From: Streptomyces sp. NBC_00247
GTDB lineage: Bacteria; Actinomycetota; Actinomycetes; Streptomycetales; Streptomycetaceae
Assembly (NCBI RefSeq): GCF_036188265.1
Contig: NZ_CP108093.1
Span: 3,237,001 to 3,301,000, forward strand
Direction: 5' to 3'
DNA length: 64,000 nt
A program made the position numbers and the translations under genes. The notes below the pieces were generated by a model that saw nothing but the letters and a program-made list of their open reading frames with translations, searched no databases and was not told where the DNA came from. Of this stretch, positions 9,264 to 18,226 are shown piece after piece (within the stretch, counting starts at the first letter, position 1; the number at the start of each line of letters is the position of its first letter).

Positions 9264-10652
9264 ATGGACCCGTCGCCGGGAGCCAACTCGCAGGGCGCCC
9301 CCTCCGGGTGCCCGATGCACCAGGGGCGGCAGACGTCGCTCTACGGCCCGGAGTTCGCGGCCGATCCGCATCGTGTGTACGACGCGCTGCGCGCCCACGG
9401 TCCCGCCGCCCCGATCGAGCTGGCCCCCGGTGTGGAGGCCACTCTGGTGGTCCAGCACGAGGCGGCGCTCCGGGTCCTGCAGAACCCGTCGCTCTTCGCG
9501 CGGGACTCCCGGCGGTGGGTGGCGCTGCGCGAAGGGCAGGTGCCGCTCGACAGCCCGGTCCTGCCGATGATGGCGTACCGGCCCAACTGCCTCTTCACGG
9601 ACGGCACCGAGCACCTCCGGCTGCGCAAGGCGGTCACCGAGAGCCTCGCCCGGCTGAACCCCAGCCGGCTGCGGCGGGACGTGGAGCGCATCGGGGACTA
9701 CCTGGTCGACCAGTTCATCGAGCGGGGCAGCGCCGACCTCCTCGGCGACTACGCGAAGCTGCTGCCGCTGCTGCTCTTCAACCAGCTCTTCGGCTGCCCC
9801 GGCGACATCGGCGACCGGCTGACCCGTGACATGTCGGCCATCTTCGACGGCGAGGACGTGCTGCGTGCCAACGCCCGCCTGACGGAGTGCCTGATGGAGC
9901 TCGTCGCGCTCAAGCGACGGCAGCCCGGTGAGGACATCACCTCCTGGCTCATCCAGCACCCGGCCGGCCTCAGCGACGAGGAGCTGAAGGACCAGCTCGT
10001 CATGCTGATGGGCGCGGGCGTCGAACCCGAGCGCAACCTGATAGCCAACGCCCTGCTCGCCATGTTGTCGGGCGACACGGGCCAGGGCGGCTACCGGGGA
10101 GGCGGCCTCCTGGTGGAGGACGCCATCGACGGAGTGCTCTGGAACAACCCGCCGATCGCCAACTATGCGACGCACTACCCCGTTCAGGACGTCGACCTGA
10201 ACGGCATGATCCTTCTCGCGGGGACGCCCGTACTGATCAGTTTCGCGGCGGCCAACAGCGACCCGGATCTCAACGCCGCTCGCGAAACCATGGCCAAGGG
10301 CGCCCACCTCGCCTGGGGCGCCGGCCCGCACGTGTGCCCGGCGAAGTCCCCGGCCCAGTTGATCGCCCTCACCGCCATCGAGAAGGTGCTCAACTCCGTA
10401 CCGGACATCGCTCTCGCGGTGCACCCGTCCGCGGTCGAATGGCGGCCGGGGCCTTTCCACCGGGCGCTGGCGTCCCTGCCGGTGGTCTTCACCCCGACCG
10501 CGGCCCGCCATGGTGTGACGCATCATCAGAATGCCTCCACGACAAGGACTTCCACCGAGGCCGCACAGGTGACGCCCCGTCACCACGCGGCCGAGACGAC
10601 CAAGAAGAACAAGGGCTGGTGGAGTTCGTTCCTCGACGTGTTCCGAGTATGA
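9264..10652 (+). CDS. Atypical cytochrome P450 of CYP157 type (conservon E component)
   Basis: A 462-residue P450-fold protein. The haem-Cys region is present (AWGAGPHVCPAK, Cys358). The K-helix ExxR, otherwise almost invariant in P450s, is replaced by G290-V-L-W293 (context AIDGVLWNNPPI). The I-helix reads LMGAGVEPERN, without the usual acid-Thr pair. The CYP157 family is known to lack ExxR and to sit in conservons. The C-terminus has an extra 50-residue polar tail ending KKNKGWWSSFLDVFRV, which could bind a membrane or a partner. A regulatory or scaffold role in the Cvn complex is therefore as plausible as catalysis. Confidence 0.92.
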   Translation: MDPSPGANSQGAPSGCPMHQGRQTSLYGPEFAADPHRVYDALRAHGPAAPIELAPGVEATLVVQHEAALRVLQNPSLFARDSRRWVALREGQVPLDSPVLPMMAYRPNCLFTDGTEHLRLRKAVTESLARLNPSRLRRDVERIGDYLVDQFIERGSADLLGDYAKLLPLLLFNQLFGCPGDIGDRLTRDMSAIFDGEDVLRANARLTECLMELVALKRRQPGEDITSWLIQHPAGLSDEELKDQLVMLMGAGVEPERNLIANALLAMLSGDTGQGGYRGGGLLVEDAIDGVLWNNPPIANYATHYPVQDVDLNGMILLAGTPVLISFAAANSDPDLNAARETMAKGAHLAWGAGPHVCPAKSPAQLIALTAIEKVLNSVPDIALAVHPSAVEWRPGPFHRALASLPVVFTPTAARHGVTHHQNASTTRTSTEAAQVTPRHHAAETTKKNKGWWSSFLDVFRV

Positions 10653-10667
10653 ATTGACCATTCCTGA

Positions 10668-10720
10668 GGCATATCCCTGTGACATGACCAACAATGATCA
10701 GCGCATGGCCGGGATATGCC
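10668..10720. promoter_or_regulatory. Split palindrome upstream of the second P450
   Basis: GGCATATCCC at 10668-10677 is exactly inverted as GGGATATGCC at 10711-10720, with 33 bp between them. It lies in the 118-bp gap between the two P450 genes. It could be two operator half-sites three turns apart or a structured mRNA spacer. Confidence 0.6.
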
Positions 10721-10770
10721 CGCGGGTAGGTTCTGGGCGGTAACCATCAGCCCAGGAACAGGAACTCTCC

Positions 10771-12030
10771 GTGAGCACGAGCAGTGGCACCGACAAGCCC
10801 GTCGTCGACCGCCGGGCCTTGGTCGCCCTGCTGCGAAAACTCAAATCCCCGCAAGGGCAGGAGGATCCCTATCCCCTGCTCGCGGAATTGAGAGCCATGG
10901 GTGACGTGGTCCCCGCTCCGTGGGGCGGGTACTTCGTCACCGGCTTCGATTCCGCGAACCAGGTGCTCAAGGGACGCGGCTGGCTGGCCCCCGACTTCGC
11001 CTGGCAGGAACGCCAGGAGGACGCCGGACGCTGGGACGCCGTCGCCACCCAGGAGATGACCAAGACCCTGGCGCGCCTCAACGCCCCGGAGCACACCTGC
11101 CAGCGCCGCAGTCTCGGCAACCTCTTCGACCGTACGACGATCGAGCGGCTCACCCCGCAGGTCGAGGAGCACGCCGGGCGGCTCCTCGACGACCTCGCCG
11201 GGGCGCTCGAAGGCGGTGGCGAGGCCGACTTCGTCTCCCTGGTGAGCGACCGGCTCCCGATCTCCACCATCGGCGGCTGGCTCGGCATCCCCGCCGAGGA
11301 CTACGCCCACATCCTGGAGATCACCCACAACCAGGTGCACGCCCAGGAGTTGCTGCCGACCCGCAGCGAGCTGGCCGTCTCCGCCGACGCCACCGCCCAC
11401 CTGCGGAAGTACTTCACCCAGCTCGTCCAGGAACGCCGCGACCGGCCCGCCCACGACGTCCTCACCGGCTGGATCCACACCTGGGACGCGATGGAACCGG
11501 ACCGGGAGGCGGCGGACGAGATCCTGTACCGGCTCACCATGTTCGTCACCATCGCCTCCCTGGAGACCACCGCGACCCTGCTCTCCTCCCTGGTGTCGCT
11601 GCTGGCCGGCGACCCGGAACGCTGGGCGGAGCTGGGCGCGCACCCCGAGCGGATCGACGACGCGCTGGAGGAGGTGCTCCGCTACGACCCGCCGATACAC
11701 ATCAACACCCGGGTCGCCGCCGCGGAGACCGAACTCGCGGGCGTCACGATCCCCAAGGACGCCATGGTCCACGTCATGTACGGAGCGGCCAACCACGACC
11801 CGCGCCGCAACGAGGACCCGCACACCTTCGACATCGGGCGCCGGGGCAGCCACCTCACCTTCGGCGGCGGCGTCCACTACTGCCTGGGCGCGGCCCTCGC
11901 CCGGCTGGAGGCCCGCTCGCTCCTCGTCCAGCTCCTCGACCGCTTCCCGGATCTCCGGGTCACCACCCCTGCCACGTACGCCTCCCGGATGGTCTTCCGG
12001 CGCGTGACCTCTCTCGGCGTGACGATATGA
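10771..12030 (+). CDS. Cytochrome P450 (CYP154-like)
   Basis: A 419-residue soluble bacterial P450 with all catalytic landmarks: C-helix HTCQRR, I-helix TIASLETTATLL (acid-Thr pair), ExxR as E301-V-L-R304 followed by YDPPIHINTR, and haem-binding FGGGVHYCLGAALARLE with Cys371. It accepts electrons from ferredoxin encoded elsewhere. The start is GTG at 10771. In Streptomyces, CYP157 and CYP154 genes often occur as a conservon-linked pair, which is the reason for the subfamily guess. The substrate is unknown. It is followed after a 14-bp tandem duplication by a crotonase gene, probably in the same operon. Confidence 0.92.
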   Translation: MSTSSGTDKPVVDRRALVALLRKLKSPQGQEDPYPLLAELRAMGDVVPAPWGGYFVTGFDSANQVLKGRGWLAPDFAWQERQEDAGRWDAVATQEMTKTLARLNAPEHTCQRRSLGNLFDRTTIERLTPQVEEHAGRLLDDLAGALEGGGEADFVSLVSDRLPISTIGGWLGIPAEDYAHILEITHNQVHAQELLPTRSELAVSADATAHLRKYFTQLVQERRDRPAHDVLTGWIHTWDAMEPDREAADEILYRLTMFVTIASLETTATLLSSLVSLLAGDPERWAELGAHPERIDDALEEVLRYDPPIHINTRVAAAETELAGVTIPKDAMVHVMYGAANHDPRRNEDPHTFDIGRRGSHLTFGGGVHYCLGAALARLEARSLLVQLLDRFPDLRVTTPATYASRMVFRRVTSLGVTI

Positions 12031-12046
12031 ATGTGACGATATGAAA
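12019..12046. repeat. 14-bp tandem duplication at a gene junction
   Basis: GTGACGATATGAAT (12019-12032) is repeated as 12033-12046 with one change. Copy 1 encodes the last residues and stop of the P450. Copy 2 supplies the ATG of the crotonase gene, so the duplication created or moved the downstream start. Confidence 0.85.
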
Positions 12047-12856
12047 CTCCCGCTTTCCGACTTCCTCTCGCCCTACGGACGCCGCACCACCACCGTGCGC
12101 ACCCACCGCGAGGGGCCCGTCCTCCGGATCGAGCTGAACCGGCCGGACGAGGGCAACGCTGTCAGCGAGGCGATGCTGGACGACCTGCTGACCGTCCTCG
12201 CCGTGCCGGACCCCGAGGTACGCGTCCTGGTCCTGAGCGGCGCCGGAGAGGACTTCAGCCTCGGCGGCGACCGGCACGAGTTCGCGGACTGGCTCGACGA
12301 GGACCCCACCGGACGCGGCATCCGGATCGCCGGCGACAAGGCCCGCCGCGTCTGCGAAGCCCTCACGGCCAACCCCGCGGTCACCGTCGCCCGCGTCCAG
12401 GGCAAGGTCATCGGCGCCGGCGTCGCCCTCGCCCTCGCCTGCGACCTGCGCGTCGGCGCGGACACCACCACCTTCCGCCTCCCCGAGCTGGCCCTCGGCC
12501 TGCCCACCGCCTGGGGCGGCGTGCTCCCCCGCCTGATCAACGAGATCGGCGCCGCCCGCGCCCGCGAACTGATCCTCACCGGCCGCGTCTTCGACGCCCA
12601 GGAGGCGTACGAACTCTCGGTCCTGCAGAAGGTCGTCCCCGAGGCCGAACTCGACCGGGCCGTCAGCGACTGGACCAGGCCGATCGTCCGCCGCCCGGAG
12701 TCCGCCCTCCGCGTGACCAAGGCCCTCTTCGCCTCGTACGCCGCCCCGACCCGCCTGGCCGACCCGTCCCTCCTGGACGCCGAACTCATGGCCTCCGTCG
12801 CCGCCGCCCACCACTACGCCAAAACCAACGGCACGCAGGCGGCGCGGGCACGGTAG
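12041..12856 (+). CDS. Enoyl-CoA hydratase/isomerase (crotonase) family protein
   Basis: A 271-residue crotonase-fold protein that binds a CoA thioester. The first oxyanion-hole strand is DFSLGGD. The second block QGKVIGAGVALALACDLRVGA is followed by FRLPELALGLPTAWGG. The position of catalytic Glu144 of rat hydratase is Ala129 here, while the Glu164 equivalent (Glu149) is kept. This pattern suggests an isomerase-like or otherwise altered reaction rather than plain hydration. Its ATG lies in the second copy of a 14-bp duplication, 10 bp after the P450 stop. The link to the conservon operon is by position only. Confidence 0.88.
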   Translation: MKLPLSDFLSPYGRRTTTVRTHREGPVLRIELNRPDEGNAVSEAMLDDLLTVLAVPDPEVRVLVLSGAGEDFSLGGDRHEFADWLDEDPTGRGIRIAGDKARRVCEALTANPAVTVARVQGKVIGAGVALALACDLRVGADTTTFRLPELALGLPTAWGGVLPRLINEIGAARARELILTGRVFDAQEAYELSVLQKVVPEAELDRAVSDWTRPIVRRPESALRVTKALFASYAAPTRLADPSLLDAELMASVAAAHHYAKTNGTQAARAR

Positions 12857-13045
12857 CGGTCACGAGGGCGCCCAGGAAGTACCTCTGCCCTTCGCACCCG
12901 GAGCCGTCAGGAGACAGCCCTGACGCACGCGAGCGCGCGGAGGCCAAGGGCACGATTCGGGCAACCACGGGGACGATCGCCCGCTGAGCCGCTCTCTCAC
13001 CGCATACCCCTCACACCCCAGGCCGTGACGTGATCGGGTGGCCCC

Positions 13046-13423
13046 ATGACTTCCGCCATCCGTCACATCACCATCGACTGCGCCGATCCGTACGCACTCG
13101 CGGGCTTCTGGGCCTCCGCGTTGGGCGGTGAGCTCGCCGCCGACGACTTTCCGGGGGACCCGGAGGCCTCGGTCCACGCCGGCGCGCACGGGCTGCTGTT
13201 CATCCGGGTCGAGGACAAGAAGGCCGTCAAGAACCGGCTGCACCTCGACCTCCGGCCGCGGGACCGCACCCGGGACGAGGAGGTGGCCCGGCTGATCGGT
13301 CTCGGGGCCACGCTGTACGAGGACCACCGCAAGCCGGGCGGGGCCGGGTGGGTGACCCTGCTCGATCCCGAGGGCAACGAGTTCTGCGTCGAGCGCAGCG
13401 CGGCGGAGCGGGCGGAGGGCTGA
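13046..13423 (+). CDS. VOC (glyoxalase/bleomycin resistance) family protein
   Basis: A 125-residue protein with two babbb halves typical of the vicinal oxygen chelate fold. It starts IRHITIDCADPYALAGFWASALGGE and ends GWVTLLDPEGNEFCVE. Possible metal ligands are His8, a His in the NRLHLDL strand and the Glu of NEFCVE. Actinobacteria contain many such single-domain proteins of unassigned function. It stands alone, convergent with the amidase gene 15 bp away. No substrate can be inferred. Confidence 0.85.
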   Translation: MTSAIRHITIDCADPYALAGFWASALGGELAADDFPGDPEASVHAGAHGLLFIRVEDKKAVKNRLHLDLRPRDRTRDEEVARLIGLGATLYEDHRKPGGAGWVTLLDPEGNEFCVERSAAERAEG

Positions 13424-13438
13424 GGACGACGACGTCCC

Positions 13439-14236
13439 TCACCCCCCGGCGGCCTGCTTCCGCGCCTGCGCCTCGGCGGGTAGCAGGTCCGCGCTGCCGC
13501 TGGCGGCCTCGCGCAGTTCGGCGGTCCGCTCGCGGATCTCGGGGAGCTTGGCGTACAGCGCTTCGCCCGGGCAGTCGGTGCCGTAGCTGTCGCGGTGGCC
13601 CGAAATGACCTGCAGATCGGCGGAGTTGCCCTTGGGGTAGAGGCTCTCGCTGTTGGTGGAGACCAGGACGACCTCGCCGCGCGGGTCGGTGCCCGGGCGC
13701 AGCTTCCAAGCGGCGATGCGCTCGATCGCGTCGAGCATCGGCTGCGGCACGGGGGTGTCCGGGTCGGTGAAGGTGCCGAGAGCGGCTATGCCGACGGTGT
13801 CCGCGTTGAAGCCCTTGGTGTGGGCGCCGCGCACCGGGCGGGTGACTCCGCCGGCGCGGCCCTCGTAGATGGTGCCGCAGCGGTCGACGACGAAGTTGTA
13901 GCCGATGTCGTCCCAGCCCTCGTCGTTGACGTGGTCGGACTGGACGGCCCGCAGCATGTCGGGGGCGTCGTCGCAGTCGTAGCGGTTGCCGTTGTTCGTG
14001 TGGTGGATGAAGACGGCCCGGGCGGCCCCGGTGTACACCGCCTTCTCCTTCACGATCGATTCGTCGGCGTGCCAGGCGGCTCGGCTGACGATCCTGGGTT
14101 CGGCGGGCACCCGTATCGGTTCCGGGGCGACGGCGGCGGCGCGCTCGTGAGGGGCGTGCCCGGCCGGGCCGTCCCGGAGTATCAGGAAGGCCAGCGTCAG
14201 GAGTACGGCTCCTGCGGCCAGTCGGCGGGACCACAT
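13439..14236 (-). CDS. N-acetylmuramoyl-L-alanine amidase / peptidoglycan recognition protein
   Basis: About 265 residues. An N-terminal membrane anchor or signal peptide (RRLAAGAVLLTLAFLIL) precedes the extracellular PGRP/amidase_2 domain beginning RIVSRAAWHADES. Zn ligands are His in VFIHHTNNG, His in ISGHRDSYG and Cys in TDCPGE. The catalytic Tyr is in DIGYNFVVD. The enzyme cuts the bond between MurNAc and L-Ala in peptidoglycan. I prefer the ATG at 14236 (AGGGTGG upstream) over the longer frame to 14284. The C-terminal 30 residues are an Ala-rich tail. Confidence 0.92.
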   Translation of the reverse strand: MWSRRLAAGAVLLTLAFLILRDGPAGHAPHERAAAVAPEPIRVPAEPRIVSRAAWHADESIVKEKAVYTGAARAVFIHHTNNGNRYDCDDAPDMLRAVQSDHVNDEGWDDIGYNFVVDRCGTIYEGRAGGVTRPVRGAHTKGFNADTVGIAALGTFTDPDTPVPQPMLDAIERIAAWKLRPGTDPRGEVVLVSTNSESLYPKGNSADLQVISGHRDSYGTDCPGEALYAKLPEIRERTAELREAASGSADLLPAEAQARKQAAGG

Positions 14237-14374
14237 GGGTCCACCCTGCGTCGCCCCGCCGGACTTCGCAGGAGAGCCGGGCAACCGGGTGACGCACGGC
14301 GCCCGCGCCGGCTCCGCCCCGATGACCTGCGCGGTTGTACGGAGCGGGCCGCGAGGCCCGTCCGGGCGCGGGCT

Positions 14375-15601
14375 TCACCAGGCCTCGCCGCCCCGGTCGG
14401 CCCGTGCGCCCCCGGCTCCCGCGCCCGGCCCTTCCCGACGGGCCAACAGCCAGGGCGCCACCAGCGGGAACACCAGGACGGACACCATCGCCGCGCCGAC
14501 CAGGGCCGCCCCCTCCCCGGTGCTGATCGCCTTCTCGTCGAGCCCGATGGTGGTGATCGCGACGACGAGCGGCAGGCAGGTGGCCGCGTACAGGGCGAGC
14601 GCCCCGCGCTCCGCGCCGGAGGACAGGTCGCGCGGGGCGAGCAGCCAGACGGGGCCGCCGCGTACGAGCACGAAGAGGAGCAGGAACACCGGGAGCAGCG
14701 CCAACGCGCGCCCGCCGTCCAGCAGGGCCTTCAGGTCGAAGTCGATGCCGGTGACGACGTAGAAGAACGGCACGAGGAAACCGAAGCCGATGGCTTCGAC
14801 CTTGGAGAGGATCACCTCGCTGCTCTCCGGCACCGAGCCCGTCAGGACGAGCCGGGTCAGCAGGCCGGCGGCGAACGCGCCGAGGAGGGTGTCCAGGCCG
14901 AAGAGCTCGGAGAGGCCCAGCATCGCGGCGAGCAGCAGCATCACGAAGCGCACCGCGAACTGGGCGCTGCTGTGCAGGGTCGCGGCCACGATGCGGCCGA
15001 ACCAGGGCGGCCGGGGCCGGGACGCCCACCACACGGCACCTGCCGTCACCAGGGCGAACAGGACCAGCACCACGCTCGCCACGCCGGGGCTCCGGCCGCT
15101 GAAGAGCAGGGCCATCGCGATGATCGGGCCGAATTCGCCGACCGCGCAGAACCCGGTGACCACCGCCCCGAACCGGCCTTCCAGCCGCCCCGAGTCCCGC
15201 AGGATGGGCAGGACGGCGCCGAGCGCGGTGCTGGTCAGCGCCGTACCGATGACCAGGCTCCGGGCCAGGTCACCGCTGTTGATCGCGAGGGAGACGCCCA
15301 GTCCGAGGGCGAGCGAGATCAGCCAGGCGCCGCCCGCCCGGCGCAGGACCGGTACCCCGACGTCCCCGAACCGGATCTCGTACCCCGCCAGGAAGATCAG
15401 CATGGAGAGGCCCAGGTCGGAGAGGGCGTCGATCACCTGGTCGTGGTGGGCGAGGCCGAGGACGTCCGGACCGACCAGGATGCCCAGCAGGATCTCGAAG
15501 ATCACCACGGGGACGGAGAGCAACCGCGAGGCGGAGGCGGTGAGCAGCGGCGCCAGGGCGGCCATGGCCATGATCAGGATGAGGGTGCCGGGGTTGTCCA
15601 C
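14375..15601 (-). CDS. Cation:proton antiporter (CPA2 / Na+/H+ exchanger family)
   Basis: A membrane protein of about 408 residues with roughly 12 hydrophobic helices. Features of the CPA2 fold are [12 protein letters not shown] near the N-terminus, [14 protein letters not shown], the helix [19 protein letters not shown] (unwound transporter helix with polar Ser/Thr) and [13 protein letters not shown]. There is no RCK/TrkA domain at the C-terminus, which ends in a short charged tail. The GTG at 15601 has AGGA 8 bp upstream; the ATG at 15610 is an alternative with no spacing for a ribosome binding site. Likely role: K+ or Na+ for H+ exchange. The ion is not predictable. Confidence 0.88.
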   Translation of the reverse strand: MDNPGTLILIMAMAALAPLLTASASRLLSVPVVIFEILLGILVGPDVLGLAHHDQVIDALSDLGLSMLIFLAGYEIRFGDVGVPVLRRAGGAWLISLALGLGVSLAINSGDLARSLVIGTALTSTALGAVLPILRDSGRLEGRFGAVVTGFCAVGEFGPIIAMALLFSGRSPGVASVVLVLFALVTAGAVWWASRPRPPWFGRIVAATLHSSAQFAVRFVMLLLAAMLGLSELFGLDTLLGAFAAGLLTRLVLTGSVPESSEVILSKVEAIGFGFLVPFFYVVTGIDFDLKALLDGGRALALLPVFLLLFVLVRGGPVWLLAPRDLSSGAERGALALYAATCLPLVVAITTIGLDEKAISTGEGAALVGAAMVSVLVFPLVAPWLLARREGPGAGAGGARADRGGEAW

Positions 15602-15852
15602 CGTTCGCATCCTGCAAGAGCCCGCCGCCCGGCACGGGGACGGACACGCCCGGTACGTCCCGCGGTCGTCGGGGCCGGGACGGTCACCCCGCGCGCCCCC
15701 GCCGTTCCGCGCCCGCCCCGCACAGCCCGGTCTCCCCCGCACCCGCCCGTTCGGACGACCCCACGTGCCCCCGCCCGCGAACGCTCCTTGACTGGGACGT
15801 CACCAGGTCTCCGCCAGGACGCACGCCCGCCAGCAGGCCACCGGGAGGTCCC

Positions 15853-18147
15853 ATGCCGTCGTCACCGTCCGCGATGGCCGTCCCGCCCCCGCGCCGCGCG
15901 GACGGGACGCGGCGCCCCACCGGCGGGCTGCGCCGCCTCGGTGCGTGGTGCGCCCGGCACTTCGTGGTCGTGCTGGTGCTGTGGGTGGTGGCCCTGGCGG
16001 GGCTGCAGGCGCTCGTCCACGCGTACGGCGGCGACTACTCCGACGACTTCTCGCTCCCCGGTACGCAGTCCCAGGACGGGTTGGACGTCCTCAAGGCGCA
16101 CGCCCCGTCCGCCGGCGGGTACAGCAGCCAGATCGTGCTGCACGACGCGGACGCGCCCCTCACCGACCTCTCCGACCAGGTCTCCTCCGCGGTCGGCAGC
16201 CTCCAGAAGCTGCCGGAGGTGCTCTCCGTCCAGAACCCGCTGCCGCCGCCCGGCACCCAGCCGACCCCGCCGCCCACCGGTACCCCGAACACCGGTCCGC
16301 TCTCGACGGACGGGAAGACGGCGTACCTCACGGTCCGTTTCGCCGTGCAGCCCTCGACGCTCGGCTCGGACTATCTGCACGGTGTGGACCAGGCGGTGCA
16401 GCCGCTGCGTTCGGCCGGGGCGCAGGTGGAGTACGGGGGGCCGCTCGGCGAACTCGCGCGCCCCGGGGCGAACGACCGCACCAGCGAGGCGATCGGTTTC
16501 GGGGTGGCGATCCTGGTGCTGCTGATCGGCTTCGGCAGCCTGTTCGCCGCGCTGCTGCCACTGGTCACGGCGCTGTTCTGCGCGGTGTGCGGGCTGGCGC
16601 TGCTGGGACTGCTGGCTTCCGTGTGGACGTTCGCCACGGTGTCTCCGACGCTCGCCACGATGATCGGCATCGGGGTCGGCATCGACTACGCGCTCTTCCT
16701 GGTGACCCGGCACCGGCAGAACCTCGTCGACGGGCGGCCCCCGGCCACCGCCGCCGGGAACGCGGCCGCGACCAGCGGGCGCGCGGTGCTGCTGTCGGGC
16801 TGCACGGTGATCATCGCGCTGTCCGGGCTCTGGGTGTCCGGCATCGGCTTCATCGGGAAGCTGGGCCTGGCGGCGGCCGTCACCGTGGTCACGGCGGTGC
16901 TGGGCGCGCTCACCCTGGTTCCCGCCCTCCTCGGGCTGATCGGCCGGCACATCGACCGTATCCGGGTCCGTACCCCGATCGCCGAGACGGACGCGGCGCC
17001 GGGCGGGAGCGCGCGAGGCGGCCGGCACCGGTACGCGGAGCGGGTGGAGCGGCGGCCCTGGTGGTTCCTGGCCGTCGGGGTGGTGGTGCTCGCGGTTCTG
17101 GCTGGCCCGCTGTTCTTCATCCAGTTGGGGCACATCGGCGACGGCGCCGACCCGAAGTCGTTCACCGACCGGCGTGCGTACGACCTGATGTCGTCCGCCT
17201 TCGGCCCCGGCTCCAACGGCCCGCTGACCCTCGTCGTCGACCAGAGCGACGTACCGCAGGCGGACCGGGCGGCGCTCTCCTCGCAGGCCCAGAAGGCCCT
17301 CACCGGGGTGACCGACGCCGCGAAGATCACCCCGCTCACGGCCACTTCGGACGGGGACGTGCTGACCGCGACCGCGTACTCCGTCGCCGCCCCGCAGGAC
17401 GAGCGGACCACCGCCCTCACCGACGACCTGACCGACACGGTCCTGCCGAAGGCGGTCGAGGGCTACAAGGCGCGGACGTACGTCACCGGCACCACCGCCG
17501 CCCAGGTCGACTTCCTCGACATCGTCGCCGGCCGGCTGCCGTTGATCATCCTGGTGGTGGTGGGCCTCGCGTTCCTGGTGATCCTGGTCGTCTTCCGGGG
17601 GCTGCTCGTCGCCGTGAAGGCGGCGGTGCTCAACGTGCTCTCGATCGCCGCCTCGTACGGGGTCGTGGTCGCCGTCTTCCAGTGGGGCTGGGGCGGCCCG
17701 GCGCTCGGCGTGTCGGGGGACGTGCCGATCGAGAGCTACGTCCCGATGATGATGTTCGCGATCGTCTTCGGGCTGAGCATGGACTACGAGATCTTCCTGC
17801 TCTCCCGCATCCACGAGGCCTGGCTGCGTACCGGCGACCCCCGGGGGAGCGTGGCGCACGCGCTGGAGATCACCGCCCGGGTCATCACCTGCGCGGCGCT
17901 GATCATGGTGAGCGTCTTCGCGGCGTTCCTGATCAGCGACGACATCGTGGTGAAGATGCTGGGCCTGGGCCTCGCCGCCAGCGTGCTCATCGACGCGACC
18001 GTCGTACGGCTGCTGCTCGTGCCCGCCGTGATGACGCTGCTGGGCCGGGCCGCCTGGTGGACCCCCCGGTGGCTGGACCGCCTGCTGCCGCACCTGGACG
18101 CGGAGGGCACGGCCGAAACCGTCCGGAAGCCCGCCCGGAAGTCCTGA
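15853..18147 (+). CDS. MMPL family RND transporter
   Basis: A 764-residue inner-membrane protein with the MMPL duplication. TM1 ([19 protein letters not shown]) is followed by a large outside loop and then a helix bundle with [19 protein letters not shown] second TM, a second loop and a second bundle with [18 protein letters not shown] follow. The two Asp-Tyr pairs are the proton-relay signature of MmpL3-like transporters. Substrates in actinobacteria are lipids or hydrophobic compounds. The first loop is Pro-rich ([13 protein letters not shown]). ATG 15853 follows GGGAGG closely. It ends at a strong bidirectional hairpin shared with the helicase gene. Confidence 0.94.
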   Translation: MPSSPSAMAVPPPRRADGTRRPTGGLRRLGAWCARHFVVVLVLWVVALAGLQALVHAYGGDYSDDFSLPGTQSQDGLDVLKAHAPSAGGYSSQIVLHDADAPLTDLSDQVSSAVGSLQKLPEVLSVQNPLPPPGTQPTPPPTGTPNTGPLSTDGKTAYLTVRFAVQPSTLGSDYLHGVDQAVQPLRSAGAQVEYGGPLGELARPGANDRTSEAIGFGVAILVLLIGFGSLFAALLPLVTALFCAVCGLALLGLLASVWTFATVSPTLATMIGIGVGIDYALFLVTRHRQNLVDGRPPATAAGNAAATSGRAVLLSGCTVIIALSGLWVSGIGFIGKLGLAAAVTVVTAVLGALTLVPALLGLIGRHIDRIRVRTPIAETDAAPGGSARGGRHRYAERVERRPWWFLAVGVVVLAVLAGPLFFIQLGHIGDGADPKSFTDRRAYDLMSSAFGPGSNGPLTLVVDQSDVPQADRAALSSQAQKALTGVTDAAKITPLTATSDGDVLTATAYSVAAPQDERTTALTDDLTDTVLPKAVEGYKARTYVTGTTAAQVDFLDIVAGRLPLIILVVVGLAFLVILVVFRGLLVAVKAAVLNVLSIAASYGVVVAVFQWGWGGPALGVSGDVPIESYVPMMMFAIVFGLSMDYEIFLLSRIHEAWLRTGDPRGSVAHALEITARVITCAALIMVSVFAAFLISDDIVVKMLGLGLAASVLIDATVVRLLLVPAVMTLLGRAAWWTPRWLDRLLPHLDAEGTAETVRKPARKS

Positions 18148-18163
18148 GGCCCGCACACGCGAA

Positions 18164-18205
18164 CGCCCCCGCCCACCGGTCACGAGGACCGGACGGGCGG
18201 GGGCG
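18164..18205. terminator. Bidirectional terminator between MMPL and helicase genes
   Basis: An 11-bp outer stem (18164-18174 with 18195-18205) and a 6-bp inner stem (CCGGTC with GACCGG) flank a 5-nt loop. It lies between two convergent genes, 17 bp after one stop and 21 bp after the other. No U-run, as is usual in Streptomyces. Confidence 0.8.
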
Positions 18206-18226
18206 CTGTCCGTGCGTGCGAGGTGC

